This document shows positions 37,125 to 46,006 of a stretch of DNA of 64,000 nt, piece after piece. Made by a program: the position numbers and the translations under genes. The DNA comes from Paracoccus sp. SCSIO 75233 (GTDB lineage: Bacteria; Pseudomonadota; Alphaproteobacteria; Rhodobacterales; Rhodobacteraceae), in NCBI RefSeq assembly GCF_027912675.1, contig NZ_CP115761.1, positions 1-64,000 of the forward strand. The letters run 5' to 3'. Numbering within the stretch: position 1 is the stretch's first letter; the number at the start of each line of letters is the position of its first letter. A model generated the notes under the pieces. It searched no databases and was not told the DNA's origin. It saw nothing but the letters and a program-made list of their open reading frames with translations.

Positions 37125-38377
37125 AGCGGCTCTCTCTCGCCCGATTTGGTCAGCAGATGCCAGCCCTGTGATACCGCCTCGATCATACCGCCGAGCGCGC
37201 TGACATTTTCGAGGGCCAGTAGGCGGCCATAGACCGTATCGAGGCTGAGGCGATCTTTCAGACAGACATAGATCACCCCGCCATCGCGCGAATCCATCTG
37301 GTAGACAAAGGGCAGCGCCGCCAGCAGCGCGTCCTCAATCGCAGGTGAACGCGCGTCCCCCGCAATGAGCAACGGGGCATTCAGGCCTGACAGCGATTTG
37401 CCCAGCCCGCTCAGCGGGTTTCGTCCTGACAGCTCAGCCAAATTCGGATCGTCCAGCTCCATGACGATGCCATCGAATTGCTGTCGCGGCCCACGGGTTT
37501 CGGCCCCGATCAGGTCAACGTCACAAGGTTTCATGACGGACCCGAGACCCAGCATATCTGTCGCCTGCACCGGCCAGCCCTCCGGCCGATAGGACAGTTT
37601 CAGATTGGTCAGCATCGCCAGAAGCGCGACCGCAAGCCCTATCCGGCGCGGCGACCGGATCAAGACATGGCCCATACGGCAGGTTCCAAGCAATATTGCC
37701 AGAATCTCCATATCCCGTGGGCAGAGCGGGCGGCCCGGATCATGCACGTCGAGCCGTGCGAGAACCGGGCGCTTTGCATCGTCGCCCCTCAGCTCCACTT
37801 CATTCATGGTTTTGAAAGCCAGCGGCCCGGATGCGGCACCATCCCCGCCGGTGCGCGGGCAATCGAAAAGCGCGTTTGCAATCCCGGCGAGACGATCCGC
37901 AGCCTGTTGGCTGGATGCCCGCAGCCAGTTACGCTGAAAGCTGGTCAGCCAGGCAAACGGATCGGCGCGGTCAAGAAGCTCGAACGCCTGCTGGGCGGCG
38001 ATCGCAAGCTTGCCGTCCAACGTCATCTCGCGCTTCTCTCCGGCCAGATCGGTCCCGATCAGGTCGATTTCACCGGCGCGGTAAACATTGCGCAGAACCG
38101 GCCCGGTATGTGGCGACCGCTCTTTCCAGTTGACCCGGATATGCCGCGCCCCGCTTATCACCGGATTGAACAGATGATGCCGCCATTCCCCGATCCGTAC
38201 CGAAATGATCCGCAGCGGCAGGCCAAGCGCCGCCGCCGAGACGACATTATCCACCGGATTGGACAGCGCCTCGTCCAGTATCCTGACCGCCGCTCGGGCC
38301 AGAGAATTATCAATGCTCGCCTCTGCAGAATGAAGCCGCAACCTCGGGTCGTCATAGCTGAGCAGCCGATGGGACAT
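37121..38377 (-). CDS. PKS-operon protein with a catalytically dead peptide-deformylase-like N-terminal domain
   Basis: A 418-aa protein. Residues ~1-150 follow the peptide deformylase pattern: LSYDDPRLR near the start, VVSAAALGLPLRIISV where deformylases have GxGLAAPQ, a LFNPVI strand, VYRAGEIDLIGTDLAG, and LAIAAQQAFELLDR where they have the QHExDH helix. All metal and catalytic residues are replaced: no EGCLS cysteine, and no HExxH. The C-terminal ~260 residues, including RLDVHDPGRPLCPRDMEILAILLG, are not recognised. ATG 38377 begins 14 bp after the PKS stop, with AAAGG upstream. The family link is my reading, not a search result; the role is unknown. Confidence 0.6.
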   Translation of the reverse strand: MSHRLLSYDDPRLRLHSAEASIDNSLARAAVRILDEALSNPVDNVVSAAALGLPLRIISVRIGEWRHHLFNPVISGARHIRVNWKERSPHTGPVLRNVYRAGEIDLIGTDLAGEKREMTLDGKLAIAAQQAFELLDRADPFAWLTSFQRNWLRASSQQAADRLAGIANALFDCPRTGGDGAASGPLAFKTMNEVELRGDDAKRPVLARLDVHDPGRPLCPRDMEILAILLGTCRMGHVLIRSPRRIGLAVALLAMLTNLKLSYRPEGWPVQATDMLGLGSVMKPCDVDLIGAETRGPRQQFDGIVMELDDPNLAELSGRNPLSGLGKSLSGLNAPLLIAGDARSPAIEDALLAALPFVYQMDSRDGGVIYVCLKDRLSLDTVYGRLLALENVSALGGMIEAVSQGWHLLTKSGEREPL

Positions 38378-38390
38378 GGCAACAGACCTT

Positions 38391-41300
38391 TCAGGAAGAG
38401 GAAGGCGACGGCGGGTCATCGCCCTCGCCGGATTGATCGGATTTGACACGCTCGACCATCTGCGCCGCCAATGACGCTGCCGTCATGTCTTCGGTGAAGG
38501 AGAAGCTCGTCACGGCGGTCCCGAAGCGGCGCTCCAGTTCAAGCCGCAGTTCAAGCGCCATCAGGGAGTCGATGCCGTAGCGGCTCAGCGGGCGCTGAGG
38601 CTCGAATTGCTCGACCGGCATGCGCATGATGCCGGACAGGATGCGGCACATCTCCGCCTCGGTCAGGGCGATTGCCGCAGGCCAGTCCAGCGCACGAATA
38701 TCCTCGGTCAGCGCGGCGAGGCTACGCATGTCGAACGCCGCTGCGGGAACCAGCCGCGCGTAGAGATTTTGTCGGAATGCAGGCAGGGCCGGCGCCAGCT
38801 GCACCCAATCGACCGGCGCAAAGCTGTAATTCTGCGGCGGATGCTCACGGATCGTCTTCTCAAGTTCCGCAATCACCTGACCCGAGCGCAGGAAGCCAAT
38901 GCCCTCCATCTTCGAAAGCTGCGCCGCCACAACCGCATTACGGGTCAGATGGCCGGCATCGTCGACCGGCCCCCAGCCAAATGCGGATACCGGGAAGCCT
39001 TCCTGCCGAAGCTGATCGGCCAGCGCATCGACAGCCGCATTGGCGGCACTGTAGGCAGCCTGTCCCGGATTGCCGAGATGGGACGCGATGGAAGAGAAGA
39101 AGATGACGTGATCCGGCGCGACCCGCCCATCCCGCAGCAACCCTGCCAGCCGGGCGGCAACGGTCAGCTTGGCGTCGATGACCTGACGCGCCTCTGGCCC
39201 GTCGACATCCTTCAACAGCCGGTCACGCAGGATCATCGCGGCGTGGATAATCCCGCCAACGCGGCGACCCTGCCCGGACAGTCCCTCAAAGAACCCGGTC
39301 AGCGCGGCGTGATCCGTCGCGTCAACGGCATGGATGGACAGCCGCGCCTCGGCTTCAGCCCAGCGACCGGGTTGGCCGGACCCCGGCTTCACCTCGCCCG
39401 AACGGGAGAGAAGATGGACATGGGCCGCGCCGGAGTTGAGCAACCATTGCGCCACGGCCAGACCCAACCCCCCGGTCCCGCCGATAATGACCCAATCATC
39501 GCGAATTGGCCTCGTCCTGCCACGCCGCGCGCCGCGTGCGGGTGTCATCACGATCTTGCCGGTGTGGCGCGCGGATAGCATGTGACGGAATGCTTCCTCC
39601 GCCATCCCTGCGGAAAAACGTGTGACCGGGATCGGTCGCAGATGACCATCGGCGAAACCCGCCCGAATGCCCTCCATAATCTCTGAAATCCGGCTCGGAC
39701 TGGCCGCAAGCCGCTGGTCTAGGTCCAGCCCATAATAGCTCAGATTGCGAGAGAAAGGCCGCAGGTCCATCGGCGTGCCTTCCAGATAATCCCGTTTGCC
39801 TAGTTCGACAAATCGCCCGAACGGCGCGAGACAGCCGACCGAGCGTTGCATCGCTTCGCCCGACAGGCTGTTCAGGACAACATCCACGCCTTTGCCGCCG
39901 GTGGCCCTCATGACCTCACCCGCGAAAGACAGATCGCGGCTGTTGAACGCGGCATCGGCCCCATAGGCGCGCGCCAGCGCCCGCTTTTCCACGGTTCCAG
40001 CGGTCGCAAGGACCTGTGCCCCAATCGTCCGTGCAATCTGAATAGCCGCAAGGCCCACTCCACCAGCACCGCCGTGGATCAGCACCGTTTCGCCCGGCAT
40101 GATCCGCGCCAGATTGATCAGCGCCTCCCATGCCGTCACGAACGCAACCGGAATGCTGGCGGCGGTCTCCGCCGAAATGCCGTCCGGTATCCCAAACAGC
40201 GCCGCCTCGGGCAGTACCAGACGGGATGCGAAGGCCGCGCGGGCAAACCCCATCACCGGCGTACCGGGGCGCAATCTGGTCTTTGCACCGCCGCGCCGGA
40301 CGATCCCGGCATATTCCATTCCCATCCCCGCACCAGAGGCCCCGGCCTCAAGAATGCGTTCGGACAAAAGACCGCGCGCGCTCATGACATCGCGAAAGTT
40401 CAACCCGGTGGCCAGCACCTCGACCTCGACATCTTCCGGGCCGAGACGTGGCTTGCGGGCCGGACCCCATTCCAGCGTATCCAGCCGGCCCGCGATGCGC
40501 TGCCGCAACTGCAGGACCGGCGCGATAACCGGCCGGGTCGGCAGTCGCGTCAGCCGCTCGGCCAGCAGCCGCCCCTCACGCAGATGCAGCACGCTTTCCT
40601 GATCCGACCAGCGGAGAAGCCGTGCAAGCTCCGAGGCCGTATTACCCCCCACTCCGTCATGCAGGGCGATGAAGCGAACCGAATGATCGCCATATTCATT
40701 CGCGGCACTGACACAGGCCGACCGCAGGGCCGCCGCAAAGGGCTTGAACCCGGCGCTGCCCGGTTCCCCATTCACGGCGATCAGCACCAATGGCAACGAT
40801 GATTGCGGGATGATGCTGCGCAGTTGAACCAGAAGCGCGGCAATCTGCTGCGCCAGATCGAGGCCCGGTTGCCAATCGCAGAACAGAACCCGATGGGTCG
40901 CCTGATCGGGCGAGCTGTCCGGATGCCCTGCCCAGTCTATCGCCGCAGAAACCTTGTCAGGCAGTGGCGCGGCGAGGGCCGGGCGCACGGATGCTGGCTG
41001 GCAAGGCCCTGTCGTCATTGGTTTACGGCGGACATTAACCTCAAGAGCCACGCCCGCATCGTCGAGATACCCGGTTGCTGATCCCATAGGGGAGGCGGCA
41101 CCCGGGCTAAAATCGGGGGCAGCGATACCAATCAACAACCCGCCCGGTGCCAGCGCCTCCTCCGCCTGAACGGCAGCCGCATTTTGACCGGCGGCGAGCA
41201 CCACGTCGAAGCCGCCCGGCTCGGGCGCCTCGACATAGAAAGCCGCCAGATCTGGGGGCAGAAGCTGTGCGAGCAGGCTGCGTTCCTCAGCCGTAAATGC

Positions 41301-44300
41301 CGTGACCCCAATCCGGTCGATCCGGCCGCTGGACGCCAAGCGGCGCAGCAAATCCATATCGGGCATACCTGACAGCAACAGGCTGAAACGCTCCGTCTCA
41401 GGCCATTTGCGCTGCAACTCAGCAGCGATCAGGCCGAAGCGGGCCCATATCCGGCGCTGCACCGAACCGAACCGCGCGACATCCTGGCCTGCCTCATTTG
41501 CTGCCCGCAGCATCAGGGCGCGCAGATTATCGGCCAGATCGGGCGCCATATCCAGAACCGCCCTCAAGGCCACATCCGTTTCCGGCCCGGCAAGACCACC
41601 CTGCCCCCGAAACGCCCTGATCGCCCGGCTGATCGGATTGTCCGGCGCTTCAGCCAGCGGGGCCAATCGCCCGACAATCCGGGCAGGCATCCGCCAACCG
41701 ACCGGCAGAACCACCTTCTGCCCATCCTCACGCAGCCTGATCAGGCGTGTGGCGATCCGGTCCGGGGTCATGCGGCGCGCCGCATCGGGCCAGACCACGG
41801 TGAAATCCGCCTCTGCAATCCGCGCAGCCAATACCCCGTCCCGGTCATAAAGATCGACCTGAACGACCAGAGACCGCTGCCGCGTCCGCAGCAGCTTTAA
41901 ACCTGCATGTGTTATACATGCCCCATGCTTCAACAGCAGCAGATGCTCGATCCGGGTCGGCAGTAGGACCGCATCTTCACGAATCAACCGGGTCAACGCC
42001 TCATCCGCGCGGGCTTTTCCGGAAAGCGCCATCGCCGCCAGACCATGAAACGCCGCATCAAGCGCAGTCGGGTCGAGGACGAATTTTTCACCGATCAACG
42101 GTTCAGACAACGCAACCCGGATCGTGCTGCGATTTCGCGCGGATACTGCCGCCATTCGCCGGAAAGCGGGACCATAGGACAGGCCGCGGGCGGACAGGAC
42201 GTCATAAACATCATCTGCGGGCAACAGCCCCTCGCGCAGAGGGCGGGCCGGGGCGGACACCGAAGCATCACCCCGACGCAAGACCCCTCGCGCAACGATC
42301 AGCCAGTCGGTCCGGGTCAGCCGGGGCCGCCGCGAAATGGTGATATTGCCGGTCGCCAAATCGACCTCAGTCCGGATGCGCACGCCGTCACCTTCGATCA
42401 CGGTCGGGGCCAGGATGTCGAAATGCTGAAGCTCGACCGGATGATCCGGCCAAAGCTCCGAGCCCGCAGCAAGCGCCATTTCGACAAGCACGGCACCGGC
42501 AAGCACGATCTCCTGATTGAGCTTGTGATCGGCCAGCCAAACCGGCCCGGTCGGGGTCAGATCCCGTACCCAGACCGGGCTATCCTGGTCAGCACGCTTC
42601 CCGGTGAGGTAGCGGGGTCCGAGTTCGCTCCACGCATCCAAACCGTCCGGGGTCAGGCGGCTGCGATATTCACGCTCATCCCACGGATAGGACGGCATGT
42701 CGGGCAGCGCGCCGCCACGCGGGCCGGTCAGACGCTCCAGATCGACCGTCAGCCCCTGTGCCCAAGCATGCGCCGTCAGCAACCCGTCGACATCCGCCAG
42801 ATCGCTGTCTGTGCCCTTATCTGCGATCACCTCGGCGGGCAGGAAATGGTTATGCGCGATCCCGCCAAACCGCGCCATTTCGTTAACATCGCGGCGCAGA
42901 ACCGGGGCAGGAGAAATCTCCACGACCTGACAGGCCCCGTCACCAGCCAGCGCCTTGAACGCATCGAAGAAGCGCACGCAATCCCGGGCGTTCCGCCACA
43001 GATATTCCGCATCACATTCCCCCGGACGCAGCACCCGGCCAAGGGCGGAGCCGGCCACCGGGATCGTCTGGCCTGCATAGCTCAACCCGTCCAGATCATC
43101 CTTGAACCGCTGACGCAGCGCCTCGATCAGCGGAGAGTGATAAGGAAGCTCGACCTTTAGCCGGACCATCGCCATACGCTTGCCGCGCAGCGTCACCCGG
43201 CCCAGCCGTGAAATCGCGTCATCCGGCCCGGACACCGTGACCGAGCGCGGGCTGTTGACGGCAGCAATCGCCAGATCCGGCTCATCCAGACCAGAGATCG
43301 CGCGCACGACATCCGCCTCATTCGCCGCGATGACCGCCATCCCGCCACGACCGCGCAGCGTCTCGAAAGCGCGGGAGCGGGTCATGATGATCCGTGCGGC
43401 GGTCGGCAGATCGAAGCAGCCCGCCACATGAAGCGCCGCGATCTCGCCGACAGAGTGGCCGATCACGGCTTCGGGCCTGATACCGTCGGCCGCCAGACAG
43501 TCGGTCAGTGACACCTGATAGGCAAAAAGCAGCGGCTGCGCGATTTCCGGGCAGCCCAGCCTGTCGCCAAGATCCGGCGCATGCATAAGCCCGACGAGGT
43601 CCTGTGCAGCCTCTTCCGCCATTGCCGCCGCGACCCGGTCAAAACTGGTTCTGAAAGCCGGGTTCCTGTCATAAAGCTCGATCCCCATGCCCGGTATCTG
43701 CGCGCCATTGCCGGGGAAGGCGAAAACCGTTCGGCTGCGTTGAAACCCCGCCTTTCCGAGGATCGCCCCGGCGACCGGCTCCTCACACCCAAGCGCCGCT
43801 TGCTGCCGCAGGGTCGCGGGCGTTGACGTATTCAGCGGCACGGCCAGCCGGTGCGTCAGGCCGGCCCTCGTCGCCGCTGCCGCACAAAGCGCGACCTGTT
43901 CCTCGACACCAGCTCTATCAAGCCGATCCGCCCAGCCCGACGCCAGAGCAGCCAGCGAAACCGGAGACGCCGCCGACAGCAGCAACCATTTCGCATGATC
44001 GCTGGCAGGCAGGGCTGCGCCACCGTGAACGCGCGGCGTCACGGGACTGGCGGATTCGATAATCGCCGCGACATTGGTCCCGCCAAAACCAAAGGAGTTG
44101 ACCCCCGCCAGCAGAGGCCTGTCATCGCCCAGCGAGCGCAGCGTCGTGTTCACCCGCAGATTCAGCCCCTCAAAATCAATCTCGGGGTTCGGGTTGCTGA
44201 AATGCAGCGACGCAGGCAGGGACCGCTTTTCCAGCGACAACAGCAGCTTGGCGACGCCCACAAGTCCCGCAGCCGGTTCAGCATGTCCGAAATTCGTCTT

Positions 44301-45353
44301 GGCCGATCCGATCGGCAGCGGCTCCCGACGCAGCATGGCAAGGGCACGGCCAATCGCCCGCGCCTCAGCCGGATCGCCGATTTGCGTGCCGGTGCCGTGG
44401 GCCTCATAAAAGCTGAACTCCTCCGGGTCACGACCGCTTTGCAGCAGAACCCGGTCCAGCAGCGCCTCCTGCCGCGCCGCCGAGGGGACCGTCAGCGACG
44501 ACGCCGCGCCGTCCGTATTGACCCCGCTCGCCAGCAGCCGTGCCCTTCGCCGGGCCTGCATCCGCTGCGCGACTTCCGGGCGTTGCAGAACCAGTGCCAC
44601 GCAAGCCTCTGACCGGACATAACCGTCGGCGCCGGCATCGAAGGCACGGCAAACCCCGCTCGGCGAGACCATCCGTGCCAGCGAGAAACCGACAAACCCG
44701 CATGGCGACAGCAACGCATGGACGCCACCCACAATTGCGGTATCCAACTCACCCCGGCACAGCGCCTCGGACGCCTGATGCAGCGCATAAAGCGACGAGG
44801 CGCAGGCCGCGTCCAGCACATAGCTGGGGCCACCGAAATCGAAGAAAGAGGAAACGCGATTGGCAATGATGCAAAGCGTATTGCCCAGTGAAAAACCGGA
44901 ATTCGTCCGCGCCGTGTCGGCGTAGTACAGCGACATGTTCTCGACCAGCGACGAGCCAACGAAAACCCCGGTGCGATCCCCGGCCAGATCGACCGGGTTC
45001 AGCCCGGCATCCTCTATCGCCTCCCAGACAGCCTGCAGCATCAACCGCTGCTGTGGGTCCATATCCTGCGCCTCACGCGGGCTGACGCCGAAGAAACCGG
45101 CGTCAAAACCATAGATCCCGTCCAACTGACCCGACGCCAGCGTATAGGCCTTGCCCCGCCGTGTCTGACGCAAATCCAGAAACATGGCCGGATCGTAGTT
45201 CTGCTCCCGCAGGCTGGTGATCGTGCAGCGCCCCTCGGCAAGGGCTTTCCACATCGCCGCCTGACCACGCGCCCCGCTGACACGGCAGCTCAGACCGGAG
45301 ATGACCGGGATATCGCCATCCTGCGCTAAATGCGTGCTTTGAGACTCAGGCAT
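38391..45353 (-). CDS. Highly reducing type I polyketide synthase (KS-AT-DH-psiMT-ER-KR-ACP)
   Basis: A single-module, probably iterative, PKS (2320 aa from ATG 45353; an in-frame TTG at 45371 would give 2326, and positions here use that longer count). KS: active-site Cys190 in DAACASS, His325 in EAHGTGT, His363 in TNFGH. AT: Ser640 in GHSVGE, with a LPYHS specificity region that is neither the malonyl HAFH nor the methylmalonyl YASH type. DH: His949 and Asp1105 (DPTALDAAF) retained, but the usual Gly and Pro of HxxxGxxxxP are replaced. Residues ~1195-1450 look like a methyltransferase without the SAM-binding motif. ER: GGAGGVG ~1767. KR: GGTGGLG, S2093, Y2107. ACP: Ser2269 in GIDS. No thioesterase. 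The product is predicted to be a saturated or reduced chain. Confidence 0.9.
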   Translation of the reverse strand: MPESQSTHLAQDGDIPVISGLSCRVSGARGQAAMWKALAEGRCTITSLREQNYDPAMFLDLRQTRRGKAYTLASGQLDGIYGFDAGFFGVSPREAQDMDPQQRLMLQAVWEAIEDAGLNPVDLAGDRTGVFVGSSLVENMSLYYADTARTNSGFSLGNTLCIIANRVSSFFDFGGPSYVLDAACASSLYALHQASEALCRGELDTAIVGGVHALLSPCGFVGFSLARMVSPSGVCRAFDAGADGYVRSEACVALVLQRPEVAQRMQARRRARLLASGVNTDGAASSLTVPSAARQEALLDRVLLQSGRDPEEFSFYEAHGTGTQIGDPAEARAIGRALAMLRREPLPIGSAKTNFGHAEPAAGLVGVAKLLLSLEKRSLPASLHFSNPNPEIDFEGLNLRVNTTLRSLGDDRPLLAGVNSFGFGGTNVAAIIESASPVTPRVHGGAALPASDHAKWLLLSAASPVSLAALASGWADRLDRAGVEEQVALCAAAATRAGLTHRLAVPLNTSTPATLRQQAALGCEEPVAGAILGKAGFQRSRTVFAFPGNGAQIPGMGIELYDRNPAFRTSFDRVAAAMAEEAAQDLVGLMHAPDLGDRLGCPEIAQPLLFAYQVSLTDCLAADGIRPEAVIGHSVGEIAALHVAGCFDLPTAARIIMTRSRAFETLRGRGGMAVIAANEADVVRAISGLDEPDLAIAAVNSPRSVTVSGPDDAISRLGRVTLRGKRMAMVRLKVELPYHSPLIEALRQRFKDDLDGLSYAGQTIPVAGSALGRVLRPGECDAEYLWRNARDCVRFFDAFKALAGDGACQVVEISPAPVLRRDVNEMARFGGIAHNHFLPAEVIADKGTDSDLADVDGLLTAHAWAQGLTVDLERLTGPRGGALPDMPSYPWDEREYRSRLTPDGLDAWSELGPRYLTGKRADQDSPVWVRDLTPTGPVWLADHKLNQEIVLAGAVLVEMALAAGSELWPDHPVELQHFDILAPTVIEGDGVRIRTEVDLATGNITISRRPRLTRTDWLIVARGVLRRGDASVSAPARPLREGLLPADDVYDVLSARGLSYGPAFRRMAAVSARNRSTIRVALSEPLIGEKFVLDPTALDAAFHGLAAMALSGKARADEALTRLIREDAVLLPTRIEHLLLLKHGACITHAGLKLLRTRQRSLVVQVDLYDRDGVLAARIAEADFTVVWPDAARRMTPDRIATRLIRLREDGQKVVLPVGWRMPARIVGRLAPLAEAPDNPISRAIRAFRGQGGLAGPETDVALRAVLDMAPDLADNLRALMLRAANEAGQDVARFGSVQRRIWARFGLIAAELQRKWPETERFSLLLSGMPDMDLLRRLASSGRIDRIGVTAFTAEERSLLAQLLPPDLAAFYVEAPEPGGFDVVLAAGQNAAAVQAEEALAPGGLLIGIAAPDFSPGAASPMGSATGYLDDAGVALEVNVRRKPMTTGPCQPASVRPALAAPLPDKVSAAIDWAGHPDSSPDQATHRVLFCDWQPGLDLAQQIAALLVQLRSIIPQSSLPLVLIAVNGEPGSAGFKPFAAALRSACVSAANEYGDHSVRFIALHDGVGGNTASELARLLRWSDQESVLHLREGRLLAERLTRLPTRPVIAPVLQLRQRIAGRLDTLEWGPARKPRLGPEDVEVEVLATGLNFRDVMSARGLLSERILEAGASGAGMGMEYAGIVRRGGAKTRLRPGTPVMGFARAAFASRLVLPEAALFGIPDGISAETAASIPVAFVTAWEALINLARIMPGETVLIHGGAGGVGLAAIQIARTIGAQVLATAGTVEKRALARAYGADAAFNSRDLSFAGEVMRATGGKGVDVVLNSLSGEAMQRSVGCLAPFGRFVELGKRDYLEGTPMDLRPFSRNLSYYGLDLDQRLAASPSRISEIMEGIRAGFADGHLRPIPVTRFSAGMAEEAFRHMLSARHTGKIVMTPARGARRGRTRPIRDDWVIIGGTGGLGLAVAQWLLNSGAAHVHLLSRSGEVKPGSGQPGRWAEAEARLSIHAVDATDHAALTGFFEGLSGQGRRVGGIIHAAMILRDRLLKDVDGPEARQVIDAKLTVAARLAGLLRDGRVAPDHVIFFSSIASHLGNPGQAAYSAANAAVDALADQLRQEGFPVSAFGWGPVDDAGHLTRNAVVAAQLSKMEGIGFLRSGQVIAELEKTIREHPPQNYSFAPVDWVQLAPALPAFRQNLYARLVPAAAFDMRSLAALTEDIRALDWPAAIALTEAEMCRILSGIMRMPVEQFEPQRPLSRYGIDSLMALELRLELERRFGTAVTSFSFTEDMTAASLAAQMVERVKSDQSGEGDDPPSPSSS

Positions 45354-45425
45354 GTCTATGGCGTCTTTCAATGTCCATCGTTCAGAAACATCTCGTCCTG
45401 CCGGATTTTTCCAAAAAGCCTTACG

Positions 45426-45938
45426 TTACAATCGCATGAAGTAATTGCCGCCCAGATAGGTCGCCCCATTCCCCCGCATCAGCAGATCCGTCTCCTCAAG
45501 GGAGATCCCGGAGATGACGTTGAACATCACCCCTTTCGATCCGCGGGGCGTCGACCAACCGCGGATGGCCAGCATGATACGGTGCCACAGATAGCCGCCG
45601 AGATCCGTCGAGCGGACATCGCTGCGGATATACATGGTGTGAATCACCGTGATCCAGGTTTTGCGGCTGCCCAGCATGGGGCTGAAATTGAAATAGGCAA
45701 AGGCCACAGGTTCCGCGTCATATTCGATATATACCGCGCCGTGGAACCCGGTGTCGTTCTTCAGCTTGTCGACCATGCGCTCGATATAGGGCTGATCGAA
45801 CGGCAAATCGGAAAAGATGCTCTCCTTGTGCATCTGCCGCGCCAGCGGCAGGACTTTCTGGAGGTCAGCCGTGTCTTCACCGAACCGAATGTCGAGCTTG
45901 CGGATTTCGGACTCGGGGATGTTGAAGTGCCTGTTCAT
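45426..45938 (-). CDS. GNAT-family N-acyltransferase-like protein
   Basis: A 170-aa GNAT-fold protein. The acyl-CoA loop is suggested by MYIRSDVRSTDLGGYLWHRIM (RxxxGG) after a beta-bulge strand TVIHTMYI. It lies 54 bp upstream of the PKS start and in the same direction. An acyltransferase beside a PKS lacking a thioesterase could release the chain onto an amine, which is inference. GNAT proteins are diverse and the substrate cannot be assigned. Confidence 0.65.
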   Translation of the reverse strand: MNRHFNIPESEIRKLDIRFGEDTADLQKVLPLARQMHKESIFSDLPFDQPYIERMVDKLKNDTGFHGAVYIEYDAEPVAFAYFNFSPMLGSRKTWITVIHTMYIRSDVRSTDLGGYLWHRIMLAIRGWSTPRGSKGVMFNVISGISLEETDLLMRGNGATYLGGNYFMRL

Positions 45939-46006
45939 GTCATCATTTCACCCATGTTCTCCCGGCGACAGGGCGGACCCCTTCACCAGGCGGGACGCCG
46001 CCGCGA

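Noticed and set aside
37121..38377. Active peptide deformylase
   Set aside because: The EGCLS cysteine and both histidines of HExxH are missing, so deformylase activity is not expected.
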